NCBI GenBank assembly: GCA_913063055.1
Contig: CAJXZK010000015.1
Span: forward strand, 1 to 39,127
Length of the DNA stretch: 39,127 nt
Source of the DNA: an uncultured bacterium
Lineage (GTDB): Bacteria; Cyanobacteriota; Vampirovibrionia; Obscuribacterales; Obscuribacteraceae
Reading direction: 5' to 3'
A model generated the notes under the pieces. The model searched no databases, was not told the DNA's origin, and saw only the letters and a program-made list of their open reading frames with translations. The position numbers and the translations under genes are program-made. This document shows positions 16,401 to 25,800 of the stretch, piece by piece (the first letter of the stretch is position 1; each line of letters opens with the position of its first letter).

Positions 16401-16582
16401 AACTCTGAAGACAGCCAGGATTGCGGCGTTGCTTTCTTTGCAGCGGAAAGCTGGGCACCAGATCTAATTACTAGTGCAGGCGAATCTATTTTACTCTTCT
16501 CCTGCGCAGCCAGAGAAGTTGGTGCGACTTCCTGCTCAGGAAGAACTATTGCCCTCTTAGACTTCTTCTCAATGCCCGGCAC
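13445..16582 (-). CDS. SNF2-family ATP-dependent helicase/translocase
   Basis: 1045 residues. The C-terminal half is a complete SNF2 motor: ELGGILADDMGLGKTVQT near residue 605 (Walker A), VVVTTYPL, VVLDEAQ near 704 (Walker B), LTGTPIENHLGELW, LLLFSQFTSMLD-type motif IV, SLKAGGTGLNLTAADTV and HRIGQKQ near 987 (motif VI). The N-terminal 560 residues resemble the strand-rich region found in bacterial SNF2 proteins of the HepA group; I see no SWIM-type CxC...CxH cluster. Such enzymes translocate on duplex DNA and remodel protein-DNA complexes, and several are parts of defence systems. The start is GTG at 16582, with AAGGGG 7-8 bases upstream. No methyltransferase or nuclease lies beside it, so a known defence system cannot be assembled from the neighbours. 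Confidence 0.94.
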   Translation of the reverse strand: MPGIEKKSKRAIVLPEQEVAPTSLAAQEKSKIDSPALVIRSGAQLSAAKKATPQSWLSSEFDAWVSELDTALAEEAGKSKSKAGTHDNLLYTLNSSTDGRLVVYFNHAKKLGTDTWGKLTNLDVGRILSGNVQYVTDVDLEIAKLFLSDSRYGSRSSSQFFPEPPELCQILIERLLSTGRCYWADTLRRPLGLGKPMKGSLKWVEQQDGKQSLKLESEGNIATFAGKVWYINQKSRLLGPLELPVSARILKLILNAPPLDPSDAFAAAKALGKLGKVIPQPKADFATEVVTVTPVARLVLTMDTSSSGSYTARSFFYNNTKVQAMVFFDYAPVKFGRDEYETRVIDGKKIRIHMKDSKAEAQRLDQLEMYDLERLKINVFNRCDGIYGFPVGNDIDWIKFTVGALPELQKLGWQVEFDKSFKLDVLVPEEIWQVDATESGDFWFSLDLGINVDGKKLPLLPIISEAVRRIPGVDPLFELEKLNHDGTFYAPLPGGNYVALPFDRVRAIITALVELFDKQKYWGSELPKISMPQMIELARAIDSHGGDSAWLVDSKLQQLIGKIKNFNGMTTVAPPKSFRAELRQYQLEGLSWLNFVREFELGGILADDMGLGKTVQTLAHIAVEKSAKRLDKPVLVVCPTSVLPNWMSEIEKFTPTLKATALWGKERADNYSLIAKSDIVVTTYPLVARDVETLLEQKWKAVVLDEAQVVKNPSTQIAQAVGKLRCDYRLCLTGTPIENHLGELWSQFNFLMPGFLSDLPTFTRTFRTPIEKQKDTHIQKQLAAMVRPFLLRRTKELVAKDLPDKTIMIKRVELEGPQRDLYETVRLAMYEKVKDALASKGLAKSQIVILDAILKLRQVCCDPRLVSIPSAKKVQSSAKLDLLLGMLEELLDEGKKVLLFSQFTSMLDLIIPELKKRQIDFVEIRGDTTDRATPVERFQNHEVPLFLLSLKAGGTGLNLTAADTVIHYDPWWNPAVENQATDRAHRIGQKQAVFVFKLIATGTIEERLLELQDRKKAIADGIYGSENALPSKLTAEDLESLFGPG

Positions 16583-16731
16583 CGGCTGTCCCCTTAGTCT
16601 TAAAATGCCACAAACAGACTATAGCAAGCGCCAATAGAATTTCTCAGGCGAAACTAGTGATTATCTTTTGTAAATTACAATCGAAGAGGTTGATAGAGAG
16701 CCCAAAGGCTTCATCAGTTAGTGTCAGTGTC

Positions 16732-16768
16732 GCAGGCGCCCTAGACCTATGAGTAATAGTTCTGGTTC
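16732..16768 (+). repeat. 37-bp imperfect direct repeat, left copy
   Basis: It matches 17181-17217 at 33 of 37 positions. Both copies begin GCAGGCGCCCTA and end GTTCTGGTTC. The pair flanks the 91-residue gene at 16869-17144. Confidence 0.85.
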
Positions 16769-16868
16769 ACGTGGCTAATACGTGAGAATCCGCACCCGCT
16801 GTGCCATACATATGTTACAATAGCGCCCCCGAAACCAGCATAGCGCACTGCCCAAAGAGAGGTACATC

Positions 16869-17144
16869 ATGGATCTAAGTACGCAAGGAATCTTCGACGA
16901 GCGCGTAAGACGCGCGCTAGAAGAGTGGAAGGAACAAGCCACTACGCCGGGTGCAACCCGTGCAATCATCAAGAGTTCAGAAAAGGTGATTGAAGCAGTG
17001 GCGGCACAGCTTCAAGCACAAGGCTGGAACGCAAATGAAATTAAGATGTGGCCAGCAGATGATAATCACGGAGCCCTTGACCGTGAATACTATCTAGAGA
17101 CCTCGGTGACGTTGCCATTCGAAACGGGTTCTAAGCACGTCTAG
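16869..17144 (+). CDS. Small hypothetical protein in a repeat-flanked cassette
   Basis: 91 residues, not recognised. It is mainly helical at first (FDERVRRALEEWKEQ, KVIEAVAAQLQAQGW) and strand-like later (YYLETSVTLPFET). A GAGAGG ribosome binding site lies 8 bases before the ATG, and TACAAT at 16817-16822 is a plausible -10 element. The gene and promoter sit between two copies of an imperfect 37-bp direct repeat, as if they formed a cassette. It is rightward, unlike both neighbours. Confidence 0.75.
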   Translation: MDLSTQGIFDERVRRALEEWKEQATTPGATRAIIKSSEKVIEAVAAQLQAQGWNANEIKMWPADDNHGALDREYYLETSVTLPFETGSKHV

Positions 17145-17180
17145 GCTTAAGACCCTGGCGCGACGGATGGAGCGCGCGCC

Positions 17181-17217
17181 GCAGGCGCCCTAAACATAGG
17201 AGTAATCGTTCTGGTTC
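17181..17217 (+). repeat. 37-bp imperfect direct repeat, right copy
   Basis: The right-hand partner of 16732-16768. It is preceded by a GC-rich stretch with a GGCGCG/CGCGCC stem (about 17157-17180). Confidence 0.85.
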
Positions 17218-17363
17218 TGTAAGTCCATTCAAGCCGACATGGTAGCATCGTATCCGTTGAAACTGCGGAGCATCAATTTTTTCAGCAGGCATCAGTCGGA
17301 GTCAATTCGACTATAGCCGTATTGCCTCAGTTTCAATGAACACTTTTTCCGATCGCCAATACG

Positions 17364-17954
17364 TTAGTTGCCACATGCATAAACATCGCTATCGTTCACA
17401 CGAGTTAAACCAAGCTTGCTCCAATATGTACGGAGCCCTTCATCATCCGGCCCCTTTTCGAGCAACCAATTAGACGGAAGATTGCCATTGTCGATAGTAT
17501 CACTTTCAATCTGTTTTGGATGGCATAAAATCAACTGACAATCATCTCCAAGCATTTCAATAGCCCTAGTAACAAATTTGCGGCCGAGGGCTCGCCCTCT
17601 CTTATCGGGGCGGATAGCACAGACGTGAATAATGAGTATTTTAGAGACATAAACAACTCCCAGTGACTCTAAAACTTCCTCGCTAAAATCGCCAGTCTCA
17701 TCATCCAGAATGGCAGCTCCAAAGAAATTAGCATCTGAGCTATGACTATCAAGCAAATCGTTGATTGAATATCTGTGGCGAGCGCCACGTTCAACATCTA
17801 CCTTAAGAAAATACAGGCGGCCTACTTCGTCTTCGTCTTCATTGTCGTCGATATTTATCAACTTCAGACAATATACAGTCGTAAATTCATCAGGTTCTTC
17901 AGGTTCCAGCCTAATCTGTGTGTCAATCTTGATCTCGAAAAAGTCATCTTCCAT
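17364..17954 (-). CDS. GNAT-like N-acetyltransferase
   Basis: 196 residues. The centre carries the GNAT acetyl-CoA-binding motif: a hydrophobic strand ILIIHVCAIRP followed by DKRGRALGRKFVTRAIEML, i.e. the R/Q-x-x-G-x-G/A loop in slightly degenerate form (RGRALGR). The C-terminal TYWSKLGLTRV matches the usual 'Y.k.GF' strand after the active site. The first 100 residues are highly acidic, with several Asp/Glu runs (DDNEDEDE), which is unusual for the family. The substrate is unknown. It lies leftward next to the recombinase gene, with 68 bases between them. Confidence 0.68.
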   Translation of the reverse strand: MEDDFFEIKIDTQIRLEPEEPDEFTTVYCLKLINIDDNEDEDEVGRLYFLKVDVERGARHRYSINDLLDSHSSDANFFGAAILDDETGDFSEEVLESLGVVYVSKILIIHVCAIRPDKRGRALGRKFVTRAIEMLGDDCQLILCHPKQIESDTIDNGNLPSNWLLEKGPDDEGLRTYWSKLGLTRVNDSDVYACGN

Positions 17955-18022
17955 TTGTAGAAATCTCTCCCCACGAGCGAATATCGGCGTTATTCCCCAT
18001 TTGAGAAGGTCGAATCACACTG

Positions 18023-18625
18023 CTAGTCCCGGCCTAAGCCCTTGTACTTTCTTGAATCGAGCTTGGTATAGAGAACAGTATGCTGAATTGCCTTGTGCCC
18101 AAAATAGCCTTGGATGACTCTGAGGTCTACACCTCTTCCTGTTAATTGAAATCCTTTCGAGTGCCTGAGCTGGTGCGGATGAACAGGGAATTTGATGCCA
18201 GCTGCTTTGCCAGCCCGAGCGACAATGGTATGAACTTGGCGGGCAGAGAGTGGCCCTTGGCGCTGGGAGTTAAAGATGAAGTCTGATTCTGGGTGGTCGC
18301 GGCGGAGTTGCCTAAGAGCGCGGAGTTCTTCGCCTTCGAGATGGTGGACAGATGGGTCGCCGTTTTTTAGCCTGTTGATGTGGATGCGAGCCTTAGCAAA
18401 GTCAACTTGATCCCAACGGAGGTCTGTGGCCTCGCTGACGCGCAGAGCGTGGGCATAGATGACGGAGATGAGCCACTTGTCGCGGAACCCGTTTTGAGGG
18501 GCCTTAGCGGCGGCTTCCTTAAGCACTTTGATTTCAGTGGCAGTGAGATATTCCCGAGTGCGAACATCGGAGTTGTGGGGTTTAGTTGGCGGGAGAGGCC
18601 GGGTAGTTTTCTTCTTTCTTGTCAA
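18023..18625 (-). CDS. Tyrosine recombinase, catalytic domain only
   Basis: 200 residues, about the size of FimB/FimE rather than a full integrase. The catalytic set is complete: R62 in HALRVSEATDL, H151 and R154 in HPHQLRH, H177 in GYFGHK and the nucleophile Y186 in HTVLYTKL. The N-terminal core-binding domain of XerC/D-type enzymes is absent; only about 25 residues precede the catalytic fold. It could resolve plasmid multimers, invert a segment, or have inserted this cargo block. The start is TTG at 18625 with TAGG upstream. An inverted repeat of recombination-site layout lies about 95 bases upstream (18721-18749). Confidence 0.93.
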   Translation of the reverse strand: MTRKKKTTRPLPPTKPHNSDVRTREYLTATEIKVLKEAAAKAPQNGFRDKWLISVIYAHALRVSEATDLRWDQVDFAKARIHINRLKNGDPSVHHLEGEELRALRQLRRDHPESDFIFNSQRQGPLSARQVHTIVARAGKAAGIKFPVHPHQLRHSKGFQLTGRGVDLRVIQGYFGHKAIQHTVLYTKLDSRKYKGLGRD

Positions 18626-18720
18626 GATGGCCTAAAAGATTCGCTGGTCACTAAAAAAATACATACCCAAAAACCTGATGGTTCAATGGTGAATTTCCCC
18701 AAGATAGCCTAACTCGTTCA

Positions 18721-18749
18721 TTTTAGGCAATCTCAAGTCAAGCCTAAAA
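18721..18749. repeat. Inverted repeat of recombinase-core layout
   Basis: TTTTAGGC (18721-18728) and GCCTAAAA (18742-18749), perfect 8-bp arms around a 13-base spacer. A third copy, GCCTAAAA at 18630-18637, lies at the recombinase gene start. This is the size and shape of a tyrosine recombinase crossover site, but it could also be an operator for the gene. Confidence 0.5.
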
Positions 18750-19055
18750 CACTCTATAGTAGAAAATTTTCAAGAGATAAAAAAAGTGCCGCTAATTACC
18801 AGTGAGGCTGGGGGGTCTTAATCCCGGGCTGTGTTAAATGGGCAGGCAAGATTTTCGGAAGAAAAATGAGAATGCTACCGTAACCGGTGGCATTCTCACA
18901 AATGCTAGCTAGTTTTTGTGGTTATATAAATTCGACCAGGCAACCAGATAGTGTGTCATTGTTTATTTGCTGTTGGAAAATTGTCGCAGGTCTAGCCTTT
19001 GCGGACTTTCAGAGTAGAATGTTTAAGGAACTACTGTTGGAGTGACGCAATTAAG
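18750..19055. other. Intergenic region with one strong hairpin
   Basis: Apart from the terminator hairpin at 18867-18898, nothing is recognised. The next gene's frame is open back to a TTG at 18999, but its first residues look non-coding. Confidence 0.4.
18867..18898 (-). terminator. Strong hairpin, terminator on the minus strand
   Basis: A 9-bp stem (TGAGAATGC/GCATTCTCA) extended through a T-G pair by four more pairs (ACCG/CGGT) around a four-base loop. On the minus strand it is followed by TTTTTC. It would stop leftward transcription before the recombinase region. Confidence 0.65.
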
Positions 19056-19781
19056 ATGGGTGAAATCAAACTACCGCACAATCAGCAAGATGTCTTGCCA
19101 TCTAATCAACTTGTAAATACTTCGTCCCGGTTTCAATGGCGATTACTTAGAACAGTGGCTATTAGTGTTTGGATTGGGTCGATCGTGTCAATTTTTGGCC
19201 ATTACACCTTTATTTATGAGCCATTAAATGCTGTTCAGTATGTCGGCTTTTTTATGGTGCCACTTATATTAGCCGCAATGTCTGTCTATAGGTCTGAAAC
19301 GAATCGAGGCTCACGAAAGGCATTTAGTTTTTTACTGATTTTAGGAGCTGCAGGATTTTTTGGCACTGTTTGGTTTGGCGGTCCCATTTACCAGTTATTT
19401 AATAGGTCATCTAATGAAGATGCCTACTTTGTGGACGATATCACAATGCATAGAATACTGAAGCGAAATAAGCTAAGAACAAAAAATATGACAGTCATTT
19501 TGAAACGAATCAAATCTGAGTGCCTTCCGCCAGACGACAAACCCTACTTGACCTTGGAATATGAGCAACAATACTTTGGTTTTTTAAAAAGAGTCAAGTT
19601 GATAGCAGATATTAGACCGGCAGAATACGGCGATTTCCATATTTCACCCGATGAGAAGAGTGTGGTTTTAACAGTGGAACCATATGCAGAATGTCGAACA
19701 GTAAATATTCCCACCTTTCCTACAGACTTGAACACAGTGAAAATTTTCACCATAAATCAACAAGAAAGGGGAGGCCCATAA
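19056..19781 (+). CDS. Membrane protein of unknown function, convergent with the RHS gene
   Basis: 241 residues from the ATG at 19056 (an upstream TTG at 18999 is possible). Three transmembrane helices lie near 30-52 (TVAISVWIGSIVSIFGHY), 62-80 (YVGFFMVPLILAAMSVY) and 90-110 (FSFLLILGAAGFFGTVWFGG). The remaining 120 residues form a soluble, charged, strand-rich domain. It could be an immunity protein for the adjacent RHS protein, but RHS immunity genes normally follow on the same strand and this one faces it. I do not recognise the family. Its stop codon falls inside the loop of the shared terminator. Confidence 0.72.
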   Translation: MGEIKLPHNQQDVLPSNQLVNTSSRFQWRLLRTVAISVWIGSIVSIFGHYTFIYEPLNAVQYVGFFMVPLILAAMSVYRSETNRGSRKAFSFLLILGAAGFFGTVWFGGPIYQLFNRSSNEDAYFVDDITMHRILKRNKLRTKNMTVILKRIKSECLPPDDKPYLTLEYEQQYFGFLKRVKLIADIRPAEYGDFHISPDEKSVVLTVEPYAECRTVNIPTFPTDLNTVKIFTINQQERGGP

Positions 19782-19793
19782 CCGGGCCTCCCC
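19768..19793. terminator. Bidirectional terminator between convergent genes
   Basis: A perfect 10-bp stem GGGGAGGCCC/GGGCCTCCCC with a six-base loop. On the minus strand it is followed by TTTCTTG; on the plus strand by AAGTTTAG. It serves the leftward RHS gene best and probably also the rightward membrane protein gene. Confidence 0.8.
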
Positions 19794-19817
19794 AAGTTTA
19801 GTTACTTTGGCTTTTCA

Positions 19818-22800
19818 TTAGTTGGTACCAACGGAACCATTAGGATTCAAGATCTGGCCACTTATAGTACTCAAAGGGTCTAGACCCTTGGCCTTTGCCA
19901 TATCGGAAAGCTCATCTCGGGTTTTTCCATAGTTCTTGACCTGTCCCTGAGCCTGCGAAGAATTTATGGTGCCTCCAACGTTGCCAGTGGTGCCACCACT
20001 ACTACCACCACTTCCACCGCCACCGGAAGGACCAGAACTGGATGGGCCACCGCCACCACCGCCACCGCCGCCGCCACCGGGTGGCAGACTGTTAGGAGTG
20101 GCATTCAATGAGGTCTGCGGCTTCACAAAGCCAGAAACTGCCGCAAACCATGCACCCGTGTCAATGTCCTTAAAGTCTTCAGGATCGTCACCCAAGCTGG
20201 TGAAGATCCATTGCCATTCAAAAGTCGTCTTCCAAACTGGCTTCTGGAATGTGCCAATTCTAATGAGATTCCCAGGGGCCGCCCATAGATTACGTAAGAC
20301 TTGAGCAGTAATTTGGGCAATACCTGCACCTATGTGCAACACGACCGTAGGAATACCGATTTTACGACCAGTGGCAGCAAAGTTAATATTACCTTGTGCC
20401 TCCCGATAATCGTACTCAGGACCTGAGCCATATACGTAGCCCGTTTTAACGTCCCAATCGCCCCCGAAGAAGATTCTCCCGAACCATTCAAAGAAATTGT
20501 AATCTCCTTGCATGTTTTCTCGAATCCAATTCCAACCAAGTTCACTCGTTGGGATCGGGTTTTTCGCTCCATCGAAACCGAAGGGATCGTTGGTATTTGT
20601 GGGATTGTTTCCCACATACGCATACAAATTGAGGCCTGCAGCGTATCCAGCAACGTCGGGCTGGAGGAATCGTCCGAGAGAGGGTGAATAGTAGCGGGAC
20701 TTGTAGAAGTACAGATCGCTTTCAGAATCGTACCGCTGGCCGGTATATCCATTGTTAATTCCAGGCAAGGCTGCCGTTTCTCCAAACGGGCCATACTTAT
20801 AGGAATTGACTACATTACCAGCACTGTTTGTTGTTGCGATCACTGAGCCAAGATTATCCGCGTGGTAGTAGGTTTTCACGCCCGCACTACTTACACGGAT
20901 AGCAACTTCGTCAGTATTTGGTGCATAAACGTACCTGTTCTGCAAAACTCCACTTGAATCATAGTCGCCGAAACGTCTCATACCTGAGTAGTAGAAGCGC
21001 GTTTTTACTGCACCTACGGCCTTTTCCACCTGACGACCGTGAGCGTCATACTTGAACGAAAGACTCGTTCCTGTTTTGTTAGCAGTGAGAAGTCTATTCT
21101 CACTTGAATAAGTGTATGTCCATGTACCATCACCGGTTACGCACCCATCGTTGTTGAAGGAATATGAAACTGCCCCGATAGTGGGATAGGTGTTGATATT
21201 ACTCGCCGTACCGTACACCAAACTACCGGCAGTGCTGGGATGCCAGTTATAATTACTGTCGCTTACCTGTTTAGAAGATAGCTCACTTGCGTTGTTGTAG
21301 CCGTATGTCCACGATACACTTGAGCCTACGAAAGTATGAGCTAGGGTTTGAAGATCATTGTCCAGCTCTGAAGTGTAATCTGTTGTGGTGCCATTTTCCA
21401 AAATGACCTTTACGCGTCTGGAAAGTGCATCATATTGATACTGCACTGCACTTGTCGTAGCACCATTCAACTTAATATCAGTGAGTTGATTCAGTTTGTC
21501 AAACACTCGTTCACAATACCAGCCATCAGGCCATGTAGTTCTGGTGATGTTTCCGTTTGCATCCAGCTGATGAACAAACTGTTTTCCATCAGGATACTGT
21601 TCATAAGCGAGACGACCAGCAGTATCATAACTGGTACTGAATGTTCCGGCACTGGGATCACCAGCAACGATTGGCTTGGAAGCTGAAAGAAGTCTATTTG
21701 CTAGGTCATAGGCATACGTTACTGTTGGTTGTCCTGAAGCGGCTTTCGTTTTCAAACGATTTAGCTCATCATATGTCATGGTCAGCGTGTTGGCACCGCG
21801 AGTACGTACTACCAGAGCATTACTATTGGTGTCATAGCTCTGGATTTCCGAGTAAGTGCTGTTCGGGAAAATCCTCCTTAACGGCCTGTCGAAACCATCA
21901 TAAGTATAGCTCGTAATATTATTACGAGAATCCTTAATGGACAGAAGCTGACCGTTTGGAGAATATAAACGAGTTGAGTCAATTACTAGACTTGGGTCAG
22001 TAATTGTAAACACCCTCCCTAAATCGTTATAGGTGTACTCAGTAACTCGCGACAGCGGGTCCGTAGTTTTCCACAACTGCCTCAAATTAGTATAGCTATA
22101 TTGAGTGATGAAGCCAGAGGGCGACTTGAGAGTCAAAAGCTTACTGTCGATTGCATAGGTAGCCTCGAAAGTTTGCCAAGGATTGGCTACAATATTGGTT
22201 TGCTTCTCTTTCTTGATCGCATTCCCATTGTCATCATAGGTAATTTTTTCGACATAAGAAAAGGGCGCTGGCATTGTTCGTTGTGTTTGCCGACGATTGA
22301 GATCATACTGCATCACCAATGTATTGCCGCGTGGATCCTGAATACTAATGACGTCTCCAGCCGCGTTGTATGTGAAGTTGGTGGTCAGATTCAGCCGGCC
22401 AACTCCAAAATCAACCACGATCGAGGTTAGTTTTTCAGTAACCGTATCATATGTGTATTTAGTCACCATACCTGTCGGATCGGTGCTAGTTAAAGCCTGC
22501 CCACGAGCATTATAGGTCAAGACTAGCTGCGGTGTTCCACCACCCGTAAGGGTGGGATGTACTACAGATTCAAGATTACCAGTGGTGGCATTATAGTTGT
22601 AAGTGGTTGTGCGCCCAAGGCTATCAACCGCTGTTTTGACCTTATTCCAAAGAGGGTCGTAGGTTCTGGTAACCGTAATATTTGCGAGCGGGGAGCCCGG
22701 TTTTTTAACAGCTGTAATCGAGGTAATGTTGTTATTGCCGTCGTACAAAAACGCCTGACCATTTCCTTCCGGTAAAGTCTGAGCTGTTACACGACGGCGA

Positions 22801-25800
22801 CCGTCGAAGTTCCAGGTATTTGTATTTCCTTGGTGATCTACGTGTTTTGTGCAATCACCAAAGCGGTTCAAATACATGACCGACTTTTTACCGGCGGCGT
22901 TCACGACCTCGGTTCGGTAGCCAGCATAGAACATGGTGGTGATATTCGCATAGGCATCAGTCTGCTGTTTAAGCTGGCCAACAGAATCGTAAGTGTTAGT
23001 GAAAAGTGGGCTTGTCGGATTTGCTGGGTTGAAAGCCTTAAATATGACACCTGGTGTAACGTAAGAGTAGGTCTTATTTTTACCTAACGGGTCTGTGACA
23101 GTCGTAAGGTTTTTGTTAGCATCCAGGGTAAAACTTACGGATCTGCCCGTTCCGTCATTGATACTACTGAGCTTGTTTCCTGTGTACACAAGGTTAATGG
23201 TACGTCCAAGACCATTCGACACACTGGTCAGTTTACCGGCCGTGTAAGTGAATGTATGGGTAACACCAAAGGGAAAGACGACAGTGGCAATATTTCCGAC
23301 GCTGTTAAAGTTGTAGATTGTTTTCTGAGCAGACTTGTATGTATACAGACCTGCGCTTAGGGTAAGGGTTTCAGCTATCCCAAACGCATTGATATAAGAT
23401 CCATCTGGCAGTTTGACGAACTGGGTAGTGCCAGACGCATCCTGGATATTAACGATGTTGTTAACAACGTTGTCTGCCAACCACTGGCAGCCAAGCGAGG
23501 CCGTGACAAATTTATCGTGAGGCCTAGACAAGTCGGACAGCAAATCCGCAATTACGAACAATTCGACTATCGCAGCCGCTCCTGACAAAGGACTTTTATC
23601 ACCGAGCGTGAGAAGCGTTGAATTACCAATGGTTGCGGTTATAGCGAGATTATGATCCCACCCAAGGCCCAGGCCTTTGTCTACATAGCTATTTGCAGCA
23701 CTATAAGATCTGCTGAAATTTACACTATACGGATTGTCTTGGCTGCCAGTCGAAAAATCTACAGACTGGAGCGAAAAATTGCCGTTTTTGAATGTCAGTC
23801 CAGAAGCTCCTGCTGCAATATTGTCGACAGGAATCGGGGGAGGAACCGCACTACGAACGTTAGAACCGAGTGCACCTTTAGTGCCGCCAAGAATGCCAAA
23901 CGCACCATAAGTGGGAAGGGCCCAATAGCCATATCCAGAGAACAGATTCAGAGTCGTCACGCCATTTTCGGGTAGCGTAACACGCCATCCTGCATTGACA
24001 TAATAATTTTCGATATCGGAAACGATAGACGGATCCCAGCCAACGAGATTAGGCTTGACACTGGTTAACCAGTTTGCGGTTTTTGCATCAAAAATCTTTT
24101 TCCCCGCTTGCGAAGCAAGATCAATTATGGTGACCGTACTAACGCCAACAGGTCCAAGGTTTTCCTGCATAGATGTTGCTTCGAACGTCACACCATGCAT
24201 TGCACCAGCCGTATCGTTCCACTGAACACGATTGTAGTTATTATCGAGTGCAGAGCTAGCTCCGACGAACATCGCGACATCGATAAAGGGAGCGCCGACA
24301 TCTCCGACCAGACCTAGCTGATGATGGAATACCGTAACGCAATTGGTCATTTTATTGATGAGATCAGTAGCTCTGCTGTTTTCGGCATTTTGTGCGGCGT
24401 AAAAGGCTACGAACTCTTCACCCAACACTGGTTCTGATGTTGCAGCACCGCCGCTCGCTTGGTTAATATAGAATCTGTTTGTGTGAAGGTCGCGGAGTAC
24501 TGGCGCAGCATTTCCCCACCCATTTGCTATGGCATAGAACTGATCAGCGTATATACGCAACCAACGAGATTGATCTGCGAATGTAGATGGGTATGGGTGT
24601 GTAGCAGTCAATAAAACCGAATTCCAACTACCCACGGCTTGTGCTGAACTGGTTGCCAAAATAGTGCCGTCTAGCCTCAGTTCGCACTGATGGCTAGCGT
24701 TGAAAAACATTGTCAGACGTTTGCCGTAAATATCGGCTGAGAATAAAGTGAGATTGAACGTATCGTACAGAATTCCAAGAGTTGCTTTGTAGGAAGCTGG
24801 AATGGCTGTCCAGACGGTTGGTGTAGAACCGGGCTTCTGGTAAGAGAGCGAAGTCACTCTCGAACCAAGAGTTATCGGGTTAATGGTTCGTCCACCGACA
24901 ATATCATCTACTGTGGCTGCTGGATTATTGGCCTTAATCCAATTCACCAGGTTTGTGGTCATGGTGGTCAAATCGGCGCGAATATTCGAGCGATTCATAT
25001 TTTGTACGTAATCAGCTGTAGTCGTCGCGCCCGTTTTGGCGCGAGTCAAATATGTTGCTGCGTTGTAGCCCATAGCTGTTGCCAAGTTGGCAATGCCAGC
25101 GTTTACAGTGTAGACCTTGAACGCCGGGTCGAAAACATATGCTGTAGCACCAATGGTGACCTGCACCCAGCAGTGGGTAAAGTCTAGGTAGTCTATGCCT
25201 GCTACATTGTTGATTGCTGCAGGAATACCGCCGTTGGCCAGCAGATTTCGAGCTGCATAGATATCGGTTGTTGAAGTTCCGAACCGTGCAGCCGCTTGAG
25301 CCAATGTAAGGCGAAGTTCACCATTTACATAGTTTGCAGTATAGCCTGATTGCCTAAGGAGCTGTACCATCAAATCCGCGATATCGTAAGCACTTCCGCG
25401 TCCGTCCAATGAGGCTCCCAGCCCACCTTTGTGAAGACCGAAGGAGGTTAGGAAGTCAATTTGGGTTGCGCAATATTCGAAAATTAAGTCGGGATCGTTT
25501 TTGAGCCCCCTTGCTAGTTCGACGATAGAGGCTGGACCTGATATTGTTCCCGAGGCTGCGCCAGCAGCAAATGCATGGACATTGCTCTGAGAGAGAGTAA
25601 CAATATCCAACGGCAGTGGACGATTCTCAATGATACTGCGAGCAGTATCAGGATCGATGGGAGTACCCTGAACAAAACCACCTGAAGATTTATCAAGAGA
25701 AGGCACCTTACCGGCTGCCGTCGAAAACCCAGTGCCTGACGGGGGAGAATTGACGTTATTAGTTTGTTGTTGCGATTGTGCTTGATTTTGCGTGTTGTCA

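Noticed and set aside
13445..16582. Assignment to DISARM or another named SNF2-containing defence system
   Set aside because: No methyltransferase, phospholipase D or DUF1998 gene is nearby.
17145..17217. Possible integron attC site after the 16869-17144 gene
   Set aside because: The GC-rich stem and CCTAAAC resemble attC loosely, but the R''/R' consensus ends do not match and there is no integron integrase.
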